A DNA stretch of 64,000 bases from an uncultured Sphingomonadaceae bacterium (GTDB lineage: Bacteria; Pseudomonadota; Alphaproteobacteria; Sphingomonadales; Sphingomonadaceae): the NCBI GenBank assembly GCA_947501325.1, contig CANMVC010000001.1, positions 1-64,000 of the forward strand, read 5' to 3'. The position numbers were made by a program, and so were the translations under genes. The notes below the pieces were generated by a model, which worked only from the letters and a program-made list of their open reading frames with translations, did not search any database and was not told the origin of the DNA. Below, piece after piece: positions 1-8,935 of the stretch (position 1 is the stretch's first letter; the number at the start of each line of letters is the position of its first letter).

Positions 1-546
1 CAACAGGCTAGGAAGATGGTGTGGACAGCACAATAGGTCAGGCTTGTCAGTAACGGACAAGCAGCTTCAGTTTAGTGCATTTAGTAAACTGTCACCGTAA
101 TTGAAATCATCATATTTTCGCCGACTTCTCAAACGCTAAATGGGTAGCACCCGTAATGCTGATGTACTGCACTAAACTTTTTCCAATTAAGATAGCCACC
201 CCGAAAAAGCGTATACGGTAAGCTTCAGATTTTTTATGTCGTATGGAATATCCTTCAATCTAACGTCCCCTTTTGCGCCCAAAGCGGACTTTAACCTTAA
301 AGCCGCACAACCAGTAATTCTTATCATATGCCAGCCAATAAAAGTCATAATCGGGTCGACATATCTGCATCATTGTCTTCAATGCGCGGCATCTCGCAAT
401 TCGGTAATGCGGCAAAGAGCAAAATCTGCCGATTGAACATCCGAACATTGGACAGAAATAAATAAGGCAGCAATTCTGTTTCCCGAATTCTTTGCTATCG
501 TCTAACCATTGGTGATAGAAGACAGAAATCAAACGAAAGGTAATTC
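1..546. other. Non-coding stretch at the left edge
   Basis: No convincing gene is visible. Short open frames here lack a ribosome-binding site and any recognisable protein motif. The stretch has a 7-bp hairpin (42-48 with 56-62) without a T-run. It also has a 10-bp inverted pair, GTTTAGTGCA at 70-79 and its complement at 168-177, plus an internal pair CAGTTTA (68-74) and TAAACTG (85-91). These could be operator half-sites or the end of a transcript from outside the window. The last 15 bases carry the AAAGG ribosome-binding site of the fasciclin gene. Confidence 0.5.
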
Positions 547-1119
547 ATGAACACGCTAACCAAATTGTTTCTCACGACCGCAGCATTGGCGACAATCACC
601 GCCTGCTCCTCTGAAATGAGCGATGACGAACAAGCCATATATGATGCGCGCCAAGCAGAGGAAGCGCAGAAGCCGACCAATCTTACCGCCATTGTTCAAG
701 GCAACCCGGACCTGTCCACAGCCAGCACCATGGTGGCACTATCCGGCATTGCGGTTGACCTGAAAGATGACGGTCCGTTCACCGTATTCGTGGCAACAAA
801 TGACGCGTTCGGTAAAATGGACCCCGATCGGCTTAGCGGCTTAATGACAGCCGAAGACAAGACTGAACTCGCCAGCATGGCCAGATTTGGTTTGGTCAAA
901 GGCGATATGAAGACCGCCGACCTCGCAAAAGCAATTGCCGATGGTGGCGGGACAGCTAGCCTGACCACTTTGGAAGGCGGAGCCATCAAGGTGATGATGG
1001 AGGATGACAAAATCATACTGGAGGATGGCGCCGGCAATAAGGTGAACATCGTCGAAGCCGATGTTGAATCAAGCAACGGGACCGTCCACATTATCGACAG
1101 TGTGTTGATGCCGAAATAG
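547..1119 (+). CDS. Fasciclin-domain lipoprotein
   Basis: A 190-residue secreted protein. Residues 1-19 form a lipoprotein signal peptide ending in the lipobox ITAC, so Cys20 would be lipidated and the protein membrane-anchored. Residues 45-188 form one fasciclin (FAS1) domain, shown by the TVFVATNDAFGKM segment near residue 80 and the C-terminal GTVHIIDSVLMP segment that closes FAS1 folds. Such proteins act in adhesion or cell-surface interactions in many bacteria, but the partner here is unknown. ATG at 547 follows an AAAGG ribosome-binding site. The gene stands alone and a strong terminator follows it at 1144. The domain call is firm; the role is not. Confidence 0.9.
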   Translation: MNTLTKLFLTTAALATITACSSEMSDDEQAIYDARQAEEAQKPTNLTAIVQGNPDLSTASTMVALSGIAVDLKDDGPFTVFVATNDAFGKMDPDRLSGLMTAEDKTELASMARFGLVKGDMKTADLAKAIADGGGTASLTTLEGGAIKVMMEDDKIILEDGAGNKVNIVEADVESSNGTVHIIDSVLMPK

Positions 1120-1143
1120 GGATTGTTTTCTTAGCTTAAAATT

Positions 1144-1172
1144 AGGCCTCGCTGAAAAGCGGGGCCTTTTTT
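1144..1172 (+). terminator. Rho-independent terminator after the fasciclin gene
   Basis: A 10-bp stem (1144-1153 with 1158-1167, one G-T pair) with a GAAA tetraloop is followed by a run of T. It lies 25 bases after the fasciclin stop codon. Confidence 0.9.
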
Positions 1173-1587
1173 ATGGACGCATCGACAGATGCTTATCATA
1201 TACCCGGCTCAGGAAACTGTGAATTTCCCTCACATCATGCGGGCCCGGATAAAATAGGATAAATCTCCAAAGCTCGCGCTTGCAAAACGCAATATGTCGG
1301 TGGGAGAGAGAAAATTGAGCGCATTTCGCCGGGAATGCTAATCCATGTTAGTTATAATTGCCGGAAACATCATAAGATGACGACAGGCCACTAATCCCAC
1401 AGAATATGGCTTAGAGAGGGTCGTAGCAACCCCGCCATGCCCTCTCGCACTTGTTCTTTAGACTTGCTGCATGATGGATTTTAGGAAGATTCTGGCACCC
1501 AGCAAATGACTGTTGCGGTGTGACCTCCCTTGCGGTCGGGTGTTTTTCCAGAAATCGCCTGCCAGACGATTTCTGTATCTGAAAAAC
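1173..1587. other. Non-coding stretch between the fasciclin gene and tRNA-Met
   Basis: I see no gene. A 9-bp inverted repeat (1549-1557 with 1567-1575, CAGAAATCG and its complement) lies just 3' of the tRNA-Met on its strand. It lacks a T-run on that strand and may be a trailer stem of the tRNA precursor. The short open frame that runs through here is partly made of the tRNA gene itself and is not real. Confidence 0.5.
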
Positions 1588-1664
1588 TGGTAGCGGAGGA
1601 GGGACTCGAACCCCCGACACATGGATTATGATTCCACTGCTCTAACCACCTGAGCTACTCCGCC
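1588..1664 (-). tRNA. tRNA-Met (CAT), elongator type
   Basis: A 77-nt cloverleaf on the minus strand with encoded CCA. The acceptor stem is GGCGGAG with CTCCGCT, the D arm is intact, the anticodon loop is ATCATAA (anticodon CAT), and the T loop is TTCGAGT. The first base pair is G-T rather than the C1-A72 mismatch of an initiator, and the overall sequence is like alphaproteobacterial elongator tRNA-Met. A tRNA-Ile with lysidine is the alternative for a CAT anticodon but fits less well. Confidence 0.93.
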
Positions 1665-1841
1665 AATGGTTTCTGGTTGCAACCTGAAGTCGCTCCAAAA
1701 ATCCTTGGATCGCGGCGCTATAGTCACCGCATCCTTATCGGTCAACAAGTTGACGATCATTTTCTGCTAAAGCTTGCAAGGGGACGGTTATCCGCGCTAA
1801 CAGTCGTGCCCTTGCCGCTTGGCGGCGCAATGGGGCCAAAT

Positions 1842-3077
1842 ATGAATAAATCCTACGATATTCTGATCGTCGGCGCGGGCCATGCCGGCGCGCAAGCGGC
1901 TATCGCGCTGCGCCAGCAAAAATTTGAAGGCACTATTGGCCTGATGGGCAATGAGAAATATCCTCCCTATGAGCGGCCTCCCCTGTCCAAGGAATATCTC
2001 GCCGGAGAAAAGCCGTTTGAGCGGATCATGCTGCGGCCTGAGAGTTTTTGGGGCGAACGGGATATCGATCTACTAACCGGATGCCGCGTGGCAAAGGTCG
2101 ATCCGATGCGTAAAAAAGTTACGCTCAGCACAGACGACGAAGTTGCTTTTGGCAAGCTGATCTGGGCTACGGGCGGATCGCCGCGGATGCTGGATTGTCC
2201 GGGTAGCCAGGCGCGCAATATTCATGGTGTGCGATCGCGCGCCGATGTCGACAAGATGATGGCAGCCCTCCCCACCACCGAAAAAGTAGTGGTTGTCGGC
2301 GGAGGCTATATCGGGCTCGAGGCGGCCGCCGTGCTGACCAAACTTGGCAAAAAGGTCACGATTGTTGAGACGCTCGACCGGGTGTTGTCGCGGGTTGCCG
2401 GTGAAACGCTTTCGCGCTTTTATGAAGACGAGCACCGCCAACACGGCGTCACCGTAGAGCTGGAAGCTATGGTGGAAGCTTTTGAGACCAATGATGATGG
2501 CATGGCCACCGCGGTAAAGCTCGCGGACGGGCGCACATTGCAAGCCGAGATGTTCATTGTCGGCATCGGGATTATTCCGGAAACGGGACCCTTGGTGGCC
2601 GCTGGTGCCGCCGCTGGCAACGGTGTTGATGTCGATCAGCATTGCCGCACGAGCCTGGAAGATATTTACGCGATTGGCGATTGCGCAGCGCATAGCAACC
2701 GCTTTGCCGATGGCGCCCATATCCGGCTTGAATCCGTGCAAAATGCCAATGATCAAGCCAAGGTGGCCGCGCTCGATATCATGGGCGAGGATTGCGAATA
2801 TGATGCGGTCCCGTGGTTTTGGTCGAACCAATATGACCTGAAACTGCAAACGGTTGGCCTCTCCACCGGCCATGACGAATATATCGTGCGCGGTGATCCG
2901 GCAGACCGGTCCTTCTCGATCGTCTATCTGAAAGATGGGAAGGTCATTGCGCTCGATTGCGTGAATGCGACGAAAGACTATGTCCAGGGCCGCAAAGTTG
3001 TCGAAGCGGGTCTGTCGCTCGATCAGACCCAGCTTGCTGATCCCACCATACCGATCAAGGAAGTGGAGCGCCGCTAG
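1842..3077 (+). CDS. FAD-dependent ferredoxin/rubredoxin reductase-like oxidoreductase
   Basis: A 411-residue flavoprotein of the class that passes electrons from NAD(P)H to a ferredoxin, often one serving a cytochrome P450 or dioxygenase. The FAD site GAGHAGAQAA is at residues 11-20, the ATGG motif at 109-112, the NAD(P) site VVVVGGGYIGLEAA at about 149-162, and the second FAD motif AIGDCA at 277-282. An in-frame extension upstream to 1677 has no signal and runs into the tRNA region, so I start at the ATG at 1842; ATG at 1830 is possible. No ferredoxin or oxygenase gene is adjacent, so the partner is unknown. Its stop overlaps the stop of the convergent gene by four bases. Confidence 0.92.
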   Translation: MNKSYDILIVGAGHAGAQAAIALRQQKFEGTIGLMGNEKYPPYERPPLSKEYLAGEKPFERIMLRPESFWGERDIDLLTGCRVAKVDPMRKKVTLSTDDEVAFGKLIWATGGSPRMLDCPGSQARNIHGVRSRADVDKMMAALPTTEKVVVVGGGYIGLEAAAVLTKLGKKVTIVETLDRVLSRVAGETLSRFYEDEHRQHGVTVELEAMVEAFETNDDGMATAVKLADGRTLQAEMFIVGIGIIPETGPLVAAGAAAGNGVDVDQHCRTSLEDIYAIGDCAAHSNRFADGAHIRLESVQNANDQAKVAALDIMGEDCEYDAVPWFWSNQYDLKLQTVGLSTGHDEYIVRGDPADRSFSIVYLKDGKVIALDCVNATKDYVQGRKVVEAGLSLDQTQLADPTIPIKEVERR

Positions 3078-3592
3078 CCGCGAAACGACCACTCGCCGAT
3101 ATTTTCCCAGGGGCCGTCCATATAGTGGTGCAACGCCAGCCCCCTGATCTCAAAGGGCCGTGGCTCGAAATCCAGCGACAATTGGGTCAGGAGTTCCTGA
3201 GCCTCCTTCGCCGCTACCTTGTTTTGAACCGTGATGTGCAGCCGCGGTGTCTGCTGGTCCTGCGCCACCAGCAAGCCGTAGAACCGATCCGACAATTCCA
3301 TCCGCATCGCCAGCAGGTCGGGCGAATGCAACTGATAGGCGACGCCGCTGCCCAAATGGATCACACGCTGCAACGAGGTCACCGGCGGCGGACTATATTG
3401 GGTCATATCTTTCACCGCCTGTTTGATTTCACTTAAAGCCTGCGGCGGCAGATGATGGAACAGGGTGATATGCGCCGGCAGGACATTGCGCTCAGCAGGA
3501 TAATATCGGCGGCGCAAAGCATCTGCCCAGGCCAGATCCTGTTTGCCCATCATGGCCGTCATGATGATTGGTTTGTTGAGCGCAGTCATCAC
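3074..3592 (-). CDS. 2'-5' RNA ligase / 2H phosphoesterase family protein
   Basis: A 172-residue protein of the 2H phosphoesterase superfamily (LigT/ThpR-like), defined by two H-x-T/S motifs. Here they are HIT at residues 41-43 and HIT at 119-121, each in the usual hydrophobic strand. Characterised family members hydrolyse 2',3'-cyclic phosphodiesters or ligate 2'-5' RNA ends, and are cytosolic. The true start could be a later Met (for example residue 11), since the first ten residues look unlike the family. The gene is convergent with the flavoprotein gene and shares the bases CTAG with its stop. The substrate cannot be read from the sequence. Confidence 0.85.
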   Translation of the reverse strand: MMTALNKPIIMTAMMGKQDLAWADALRRRYYPAERNVLPAHITLFHHLPPQALSEIKQAVKDMTQYSPPPVTSLQRVIHLGSGVAYQLHSPDLLAMRMELSDRFYGLLVAQDQQTPRLHITVQNKVAAKEAQELLTQLSLDFEPRPFEIRGLALHHYMDGPWENIGEWSFRG

Positions 3593-3716
3593 CGCAGACT
3601 ATCGCCACAAGAGAGAAACCGCGAATGAATAATCGCGCGCGCCACAGGAAAGACTTATATAGTCGCGCCGCCTGCTCTATCCTAAGCCCGTCGGTAATAG
3701 GAAGAGAGGAAGCCGC

Positions 3717-4154
3717 GTGACCCAAAAGATCGAAACGCCCATCTGGTTCTGGATTATTGGCCTTTTTGCCTTGCTGTGGAACTTCATGGGCGTTGGCGCC
3801 TATGCTGGCGAGATCATAATGACCGCCGGGGATTTTGCGCAGCTGACCGAAGCGGAACAGACATTATATGCCAACCGCCCCTATTGGGCCAGCGCCGCCT
3901 TTGCGGTTGCCGTAATCGCCGGTTTTTTCGGATCGGTGATGCTGTTATTGCGCCGCCCTATCGCGGTGCGATTATTCTTGCTGTCCCTGATCGCTGTGCT
4001 GATCCAGTTTAGCAGCTACTTCATCCTTGATGGCTATGCAGACTATTTCAGCACCAGCGGATGGTGGATGCCGATAACCATCCCCATCCTGGCGACTGCG
4101 TTTCTGTGGTTTGCGCGATGGGCGGAAGGAGCTGGCATATTGAGCAAAGGCTAG
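3717..4154 (+). CDS. Small four-helix membrane protein, function unknown
   Basis: A 145-residue inner-membrane protein that I do not recognise as a characterised family. It has about four hydrophobic segments (residues roughly 8-28, 60-78, 83-103, 115-135), starting with IWFWIIGLFALLWNFMGVG. The loop between the first two segments contains an acidic stretch around LTEAEQTLYANRPYWA. The pattern resembles uncharacterised integral membrane proteins common in sphingomonads. The start is GTG at 3717, chosen because GAAGAGAGGA lies six bases upstream. It stands alone and converges on yhhQ. Confidence 0.8.
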   Translation: MTQKIETPIWFWIIGLFALLWNFMGVGAYAGEIIMTAGDFAQLTEAEQTLYANRPYWASAAFAVAVIAGFFGSVMLLLRRPIAVRLFLLSLIAVLIQFSSYFILDGYADYFSTSGWWMPITIPILATAFLWFARWAEGAGILSKG

Positions 4155-4170
4155 TGAAGCTCCTGGCCAA

Positions 4171-4902
4171 TCAGGTGGAGGTACTAAATGGCGTGAAATT
4201 CGTCGATTCGTCATAAATATCAACGCCCTCACGCCGCTTCAGAAAGCCAACCACCGCATAGGTCACCGGCGTCAGCACAACCTCCCACAAGACCTTGAGC
4301 AGCCAGTTGGTAACCATCACGGTCAACACAGCCGATGTTTCCCACACGCCCCAAAAGGCAAGCGGATAGAAGATCAGGCTGTCGACCCCCTGCCCGACAA
4401 TGGTGGACCCGATGGTCCGCGTCCAAAGCGCCTTGCCTTGCGTCCAGACCTTCATCCGCGCCATCACGTAGCTATTCACAAATTCACCGGACCAAAAGGC
4501 AATGATGGACGCCGCCACAATACGCGGAACCTGTCCGAAAACGCTTTCATAGGCGGCCTGCCCTTCCCAACCCTCTGCGGGCGGCAAAGAGACGACGACC
4601 CAGCTCATAAAGGCCATGAAAACCAGCGCCGCGAAACCAGCCCAGATCACGCGCCTTGCGCGCGCATAGCCATAGACCTCGGTCAGGATATCACCAATCA
4701 CATAGCCGAGCGGAAAGAATAATATCCCCGCGCCATAAACCCACTGCTCACCGCTGATCGTGACAAAAGTTGGTTTGGCGGCACCAATGATATTGGACAG
4801 CAACAGGATCGTGACAAAGGCGGCCATCACAAAGTCGAGATAACGGAAATTATGGCCAGCCTGACTGGCGGCGCTGCTGCGCTGGATCGGATCAGTGCTC
4901 AT
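4171..4902 (-). CDS. yhhQ: Queuosine precursor transporter, YhhQ/VUT family
   Basis: A 243-residue integral membrane protein of the DUF165/YhhQ family, which imports the queuosine precursors preQ0 and preQ1. It has about six membrane segments, with the family signatures LLLSNIIGAAK near residue 35, FFPLGYVIGDILTEVYGYAR near residue 62-80 and a late WLLKVLWEVVLTPVTYAVV segment. It lies about 22 kb from queC-queE, so the cell may both make 7-deazaguanine precursors and salvage them. The C-terminal tail carries no motif. The gene is single and follows no visible operon partner. Confidence 0.88.
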   Translation of the reverse strand: MSTDPIQRSSAASQAGHNFRYLDFVMAAFVTILLLSNIIGAAKPTFVTISGEQWVYGAGILFFPLGYVIGDILTEVYGYARARRVIWAGFAALVFMAFMSWVVVSLPPAEGWEGQAAYESVFGQVPRIVAASIIAFWSGEFVNSYVMARMKVWTQGKALWTRTIGSTIVGQGVDSLIFYPLAFWGVWETSAVLTVMVTNWLLKVLWEVVLTPVTYAVVGFLKRREGVDIYDESTNFTPFSTST

Positions 4903-5010
4903 GGAGCAAAATGCTTAGCCGATCTCCCCGAAGTTTCAATAATATAACTGATAGCTGTGAAATCACCGTTTGCAGCAGCAGCAAAGATCGCTAAGGACAT
5001 TGCGGATTTA

Positions 5011-5087
5011 GCGCCCGTAGCTCAGCTGGATAGAGCGCGAGACTTCTAATCTTGAGGCCACAGGTTCGACTCCTGTCGGGCGCGCCA
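5011..5087 (+). tRNA. tRNA-Arg (TCT)
   Basis: A 77-nt cloverleaf with encoded CCA. The acceptor stem is GCGCCCG with CGGGCGC, the anticodon loop is CTTCTAA (anticodon TCT), and the T loop is TTCGACT. It reads AGA and, by wobble, AGG codons. The 3' end lies only 10 bases from the stop of the convergent Nudix gene. Confidence 0.96.
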
Positions 5088-5097
5088 ATCCTTTTCG

Positions 5098-5913
5098 CTA
5101 TTTGTTAAAACCGCGCTGGACCGCGTCCATCGGTTCAGACGTGATCGGATAGCCAATCCCTTCGGGTATGCACAGATGCACGCCGTCATCGCGCTTCTCG
5201 ATCGTTGGCGATACCATCGTCACGGGGTGCTGGCTGCTATGGTCTGACGCTTCGGCAAAAGAGCCAAATTGCGCGAGCCGTTCCAGATTGCGCCTGGTTG
5301 GAAAGATGATCTTCACCTCTCCCGCATCCGCTTTTTCCAGCACGCCTTGCGCGCTGCTCCAGAAAAGATTGTAATTTTCGGTTTCATCCACGGTCGCTTC
5401 TGCGTCGTGATCGTCGTGGGAGATCATGTAGAAACGCGTATCGAATACCCGCTTCTCTGCGAAAGGCGGACACCAGCGGGTAAACGGCACCAGTTTTTCT
5501 AGACGAAGCTGCCAATCAAACTGACCGCATATCTCCGACAATATCGTGCCATCATGCAGCGCGGCGCGGGCCTCAATAACGCGGGCAGCACCAAGATCAC
5601 CGTCGACAGCCACGGCAATTCCGGTTTCCTCAATCGACTCCCGGATCGCAGCGATACGCGCGCCATATTCATCTAGATCATCATGACCCAACGCCTTGGC
5701 AAAATCATAATCGGCGTCATCCACACGGCCACCCGGAAAAACCGCTGCGCCCGCCGCAAATGCCATTTTCGCGGATCGTTCCACCATCAATAGCTCTGGC
5801 GCAGTGCTGCCGGGTTGATCGCGGAAAATCACTAATGTCGAAGCGGGTATCGGCTTTGGCATAGGTTTGCCGGTCAAGGCGTCGATACTGTTCGGCTTGT
5901 TATTATCTGTCAT
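5098..5913 (-). CDS. Nudix hydrolase with an expanded Nudix box
   Basis: A 271-residue cytosolic Nudix-superfamily pyrophosphohydrolase. The usual Nudix box is split. The FPGGRVDD half lies at residues 59-66 and the catalytic helix RESIEETGI at 91-99, with about 15 extra residues between them. This arrangement is seen in the NUDT7/NUDT19-like group, some of which hydrolyse coenzyme A derivatives; that substrate is an inference here. I start at ATG 5913 (MTDNNKP), since the in-frame extension to 5961 has no motif and would overlap the divergent gene. It converges on tRNA-Arg. Confidence 0.87.
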   Translation of the reverse strand: MTDNNKPNSIDALTGKPMPKPIPASTLVIFRDQPGSTAPELLMVERSAKMAFAAGAAVFPGGRVDDADYDFAKALGHDDLDEYGARIAAIRESIEETGIAVAVDGDLGAARVIEARAALHDGTILSEICGQFDWQLRLEKLVPFTRWCPPFAEKRVFDTRFYMISHDDHDAEATVDETENYNLFWSSAQGVLEKADAGEVKIIFPTRRNLERLAQFGSFAEASDHSSQHPVTMVSPTIEKRDDGVHLCIPEGIGYPITSEPMDAVQRGFNK

Positions 5914-6018
5914 GCGGTCATATGAACAGCATGGCTCAGTAATGTAAAGCCATTGCGCCACGCATGCTGTTCATGCCGCGATTTGCCAAGCCGCACAGTT
6001 CGTGGCAATCATGGCCGC

Positions 6019-6606
6019 ATGGGCATTGTTGAAATCTTGGGTTTGGCGGGCAGTGTAAGTCTTTTATCGGGCTGGCGACTCTATCTCACTGTCTTTGTGA
6101 CAGGCCTCGCCATGCGGCTGCAATGGATCAGCTTGCCCGAAAATTTACAAATGCTGGATGCTCTTGCCAATCCATGGGTACTGGGCATCAGCGCGCTCGG
6201 GGCCTTGGCAGAATTTTTCGCGGACAAGATATTATGGCTCGATAGCATTTGGGACACGATCCACACGGTCATTCGTCCACTAGGCGGGGCCTTGCTCGCA
6301 CTAGCCGTGGTCGATTCCGGCGATCCGGCATGGCAGGTGATTATCTTCCTGCTCGGCGGCGGCGCAGCACTGATGAGTCATGGCGCGAAAGCGGGCGCGC
6401 GCGCGATTGTGAATACCAGCCCGGAACCGGTCAGCAATGCGGTGGTCTCCACAGGCGAAGATATTGCAACGGGCGGATTGTTGATCCTCGCGTTCACCAA
6501 CCCGGTCGCGGCGCTGATCATCGCGTCGGCACTGCTGATCCTGTGTCTGTTTCTGGTCTACAAGGGCTATCGGCTCTGGCGAAAAATCGTTTCGAGCGGG
6601 AATTAG
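6019..6606 (+). CDS. DUF4126 family membrane protein
   Basis: A 195-residue membrane protein of the uncharacterised DUF4126 family. It opens with a hydrophobic segment containing the typical LLSGWRLYLTVFVTGLAMR stretch, and has further membrane segments around residues 55-70, 95-125 and 155-185. A glycine-rich central loop HGAKAGARAIVNTSPEPVSN is the family's most recognisable part. The start is placed at ATG 6019 because upstream in-frame codons overlap the divergent Nudix gene and look unlike the family. No function is established. A very strong hairpin ends the transcript. Confidence 0.82.
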   Translation: MGIVEILGLAGSVSLLSGWRLYLTVFVTGLAMRLQWISLPENLQMLDALANPWVLGISALGALAEFFADKILWLDSIWDTIHTVIRPLGGALLALAVVDSGDPAWQVIIFLLGGGAALMSHGAKAGARAIVNTSPEPVSNAVVSTGEDIATGGLLILAFTNPVAALIIASALLILCLFLVYKGYRLWRKIVSSGN

Positions 6607-6646
6607 CTGCTAACGAATTATACTGCTCTTACCAATCCAACAAAAT

Positions 6647-6695
6647 GTCGGGGGCCAATTCAATTGAATAATTGAATTGGCCCCCGACGCTTTTA
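6647..6695. terminator. Perfect 19-bp hairpin, probable bidirectional terminator
   Basis: The arms 6647-6665 and 6670-6688 are perfectly complementary over 19 bp around a GAAT loop. It lies between the convergent DUF4126 gene and the histidine kinase gene. A short GCTTTTATTG tract follows on the plus strand, while the minus side has only a short T tract (ATTTTG), so termination is more convincing for the plus strand. Confidence 0.75.
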
Positions 6696-6797
6696 TTGAA
6701 GATGTTGGGCTCAGTTATCGGTCAAGTCGGCCGCGCCAAAACTTCAAGTATTACGATCCCCGCAACCGCAGAATTTCCATAACATTAGGTTGGCAGA

Positions 6798-8198
6798 CTA
6801 ATCCAGATTGAGGATCAGTGAGGCGCGTAACCCGCCTTCCGGACGGTTTTTCAATATGACGTCGCCGCCGTGATCGCGGACAATGGCGCGGGCCAGTGTC
6901 AGGCCCAGTCCCGATCCGCCCGTTGCGCGGTTGCGCGATATCTCGGCGCGGGCAAAGGGTTCGAACATCGCGTCAATTTGGTCTTCGGGGATGCCCGGTC
7001 CTTTATCATCCACATATATTACCAGCTTATCACCCGTCTTTTCCACAGATATCGCCGCCTGCTTTCCGTAGTTCACGGCATTTCCGATCAGATTCCGCAA
7101 GGCACGGCGGATCAAGGTCGCGCGGATATTTGCTATTATCCGCTCGCTGCGGGTGAAGGAAACCTTGGCCCCCATATCCGAATATTCGTCAGCCACTGTT
7201 TCGATCAGCGCGCTGATATCGGTTTTCTCGGCCGTTTCGTCTGATCGCCCGAGCCGGGCCAGCGACAATATGTCATCCAGCGTCCGGTCCATGTCATCTA
7301 TGCCCGCGATCATGCGCTCGCGTTCATTGTCATCGTCGACGCTTTCGACCCGAACGCGCAACGCGGCGAGCGGGGTGCGCAGGTCATGTCCGATCGCCCC
7401 AAGCATCACGTCTTTCTCATCCAGCATCGCGCCGACGCGGCCGTTCATTTCATTAAACGCAGCAATTAATTGTTTCGTATCGGGAGGCCCGCTTTCCTTA
7501 ATCGGTTCGCTGGTGCCCGGTTTGAAATTCTGAGCCCCCTTGGTAAGCGCCTTCAAGGGCCGCGATATATAGCGGCCCAACCAGATGAGCGGGATCAACA
7601 AAATCACATATATTACGGCTGTCTGAAACAGAAGCGTTCTTATCAGCCTAGGATTGCGGTCACGAACAGCCGACGCAATATTCAGCCATTGGCCATCGGC
7701 GATTTGCGCGGACATGATCACATAGCCATTAATCGCATTGGCCGCACCGCGATAGCCAATCGCCCGCAGTCTTTGCCGTTCGCGCCCCAGACCAATGACG
7801 CTATTGGTCATGTTGGACGGCAGGCTATCCACGCGCGACACTTCTACCGCCAGCACATCTATCCCCATATTATCAAAGGCACGAATGGCGCGATCCTCTA
7901 TAGTTGGCAATCGCTGCTGCCCCACTGGAATCGCGCTCTCCACTGTTACGCTGGGACGGTTTCGGCGGATGCGGCGGCTACCATCCCGCCGGGTTCGAGG
8001 TTCCCGAAAACCGCGCTCGTTGATACGCTCGATTTCACCGGTAATCCGACCAACCGCCGAGACCGATGCTTCCATAATTTTCTGATTTTGTGCTCCGCGA
8101 TACAGCAAAACTATGTTGATCGCCTGGGCGATTAACAGAGTAATTGCGACCAGCGCCAATAGCTGGCCGATCAGGCTTTTGGGAAGCAATCGGCTCAT
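6798..8198 (-). CDS. EnvZ-like sensor histidine kinase
   Basis: A 466-residue inner-membrane sensor kinase. Membrane segments lie at about 10-33 and 188-209 and bracket a periplasmic domain of some 150 residues. A HAMP linker follows, then a HisKA domain with the phospho-accepting His271 in AIGHDLRTPLAAL, and an ATPase domain with DKGPGIP and GGSGLGLTLA. The periplasmic domain begins with an unusually basic patch (residues 62-81, with ten arginines). ATG 8198 overlaps the regulator's TGA (ATGA), so the two are translationally coupled. The regulator is its obvious partner. The basic patch could bind an anionic ligand, but that is inference. Confidence 0.92.
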   Translation of the reverse strand: MSRLLPKSLIGQLLALVAITLLIAQAINIVLLYRGAQNQKIMEASVSAVGRITGEIERINERGFREPRTRRDGSRRIRRNRPSVTVESAIPVGQQRLPTIEDRAIRAFDNMGIDVLAVEVSRVDSLPSNMTNSVIGLGRERQRLRAIGYRGAANAINGYVIMSAQIADGQWLNIASAVRDRNPRLIRTLLFQTAVIYVILLIPLIWLGRYISRPLKALTKGAQNFKPGTSEPIKESGPPDTKQLIAAFNEMNGRVGAMLDEKDVMLGAIGHDLRTPLAALRVRVESVDDDNERERMIAGIDDMDRTLDDILSLARLGRSDETAEKTDISALIETVADEYSDMGAKVSFTRSERIIANIRATLIRRALRNLIGNAVNYGKQAAISVEKTGDKLVIYVDDKGPGIPEDQIDAMFEPFARAEISRNRATGGSGLGLTLARAIVRDHGGDVILKNRPEGGLRASLILNLD

Positions 8199-8911
8199 AG
8201 GGTTTTGACGTCTCCGGCCAGTACATATCCGCCACCCCATACAGTTTTGATGATTTCCGGGTTTTTCGGATCCGCTTCTATTTTCCTGCGCAAGCGGCTG
8301 ATTTGATTGTCGACCGCGCGGTCAAAGGCGTGCGCTTCCCGGCCTTGGGTTATGTCGAGCAATTGGTCGCGATTAAGCACTTGGCCAGCGCGCGAGAGCA
8401 GCGCCAGAAGCATTTGATACTCACCACTGGAGAGCGGAACCACAACGCCCTCTGCATCGATCAAATTGCGCTGATCGGTTTTGAGCGTCCAACCGGAAAA
8501 TTGGTAGATTGAACCACTGCCGGGATTGATGCCATTGCCACTGTTTGTGCGCCGCAAAACCACCTTGATCCGGGCGACCAATTCGCGCGGACTAAATGGC
8601 TTTGTGACATAGTCATCCGCGCCCAGTTCCAGACCGACAATACGCTCCAGCTCTTCGCCTTTGGCGCTGATAAAAATCACTGGTGTTTCCGTCTTTTCCC
8701 GAACGTGCCGGCAAAAGCTTAATCCGTCCTCTCCGGGCATCATGATGTCCAGCAATATGATATCAAAATTAAACGCATTCATTACGGAACGCGCCTGGCT
8801 TGCATCACTGGCTTGCTGGACACGAAAGCCTTGCTTGTTGAGATATTCGGCCAATGGTTCGCGCAATGACGCCTCGTCATCGACCAGTAATATGTGCGTT
8901 TGACCTGACAT
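8195..8911 (-). CDS. OmpR-family response regulator
   Basis: A 238-residue transcription regulator with a receiver domain and a winged-helix DNA-binding domain. The acidic pocket is DDE at residues 11-13, the phospho-acceptor is Asp55 in DIILLDIMMPG, and the conserved Lys is in GADDYVTKPFSPREL near residue 105. The C-terminal half ends in the winged-helix sequence AVDNQISRLRRKIE and TVWGGGYVL. It is the first gene of the pair with the sensor kinase and lies 102 bases after an EF-hand gene on the same strand, with a terminator between them. The target genes are unknown, but the neighbouring EF-hand gene is a candidate. Confidence 0.94.
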   Translation of the reverse strand: MSGQTHILLVDDEASLREPLAEYLNKQGFRVQQASDASQARSVMNAFNFDIILLDIMMPGEDGLSFCRHVREKTETPVIFISAKGEELERIVGLELGADDYVTKPFSPRELVARIKVVLRRTNSGNGINPGSGSIYQFSGWTLKTDQRNLIDAEGVVVPLSSGEYQMLLALLSRAGQVLNRDQLLDITQGREAHAFDRAVDNQISRLRRKIEADPKNPEIIKTVWGGGYVLAGDVKTL

Positions 8912-8935
8912 TATGCTTACCTAGCATGGGTTTGG

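Noticed and set aside
1411-1620. Short minus-strand frame that runs into tRNA-Met
   Set aside because: Its start is made of the tRNA itself; the translation GVRVPPPLP is the usual artefact of a T-arm.
2073-3092. Long open frame (339 codons) antisense to the flavoprotein gene
   Set aside because: It lies wholly opposite a gene with intact FAD and NAD motifs, has no domain and no ribosome-binding site. It arises from codon bias.
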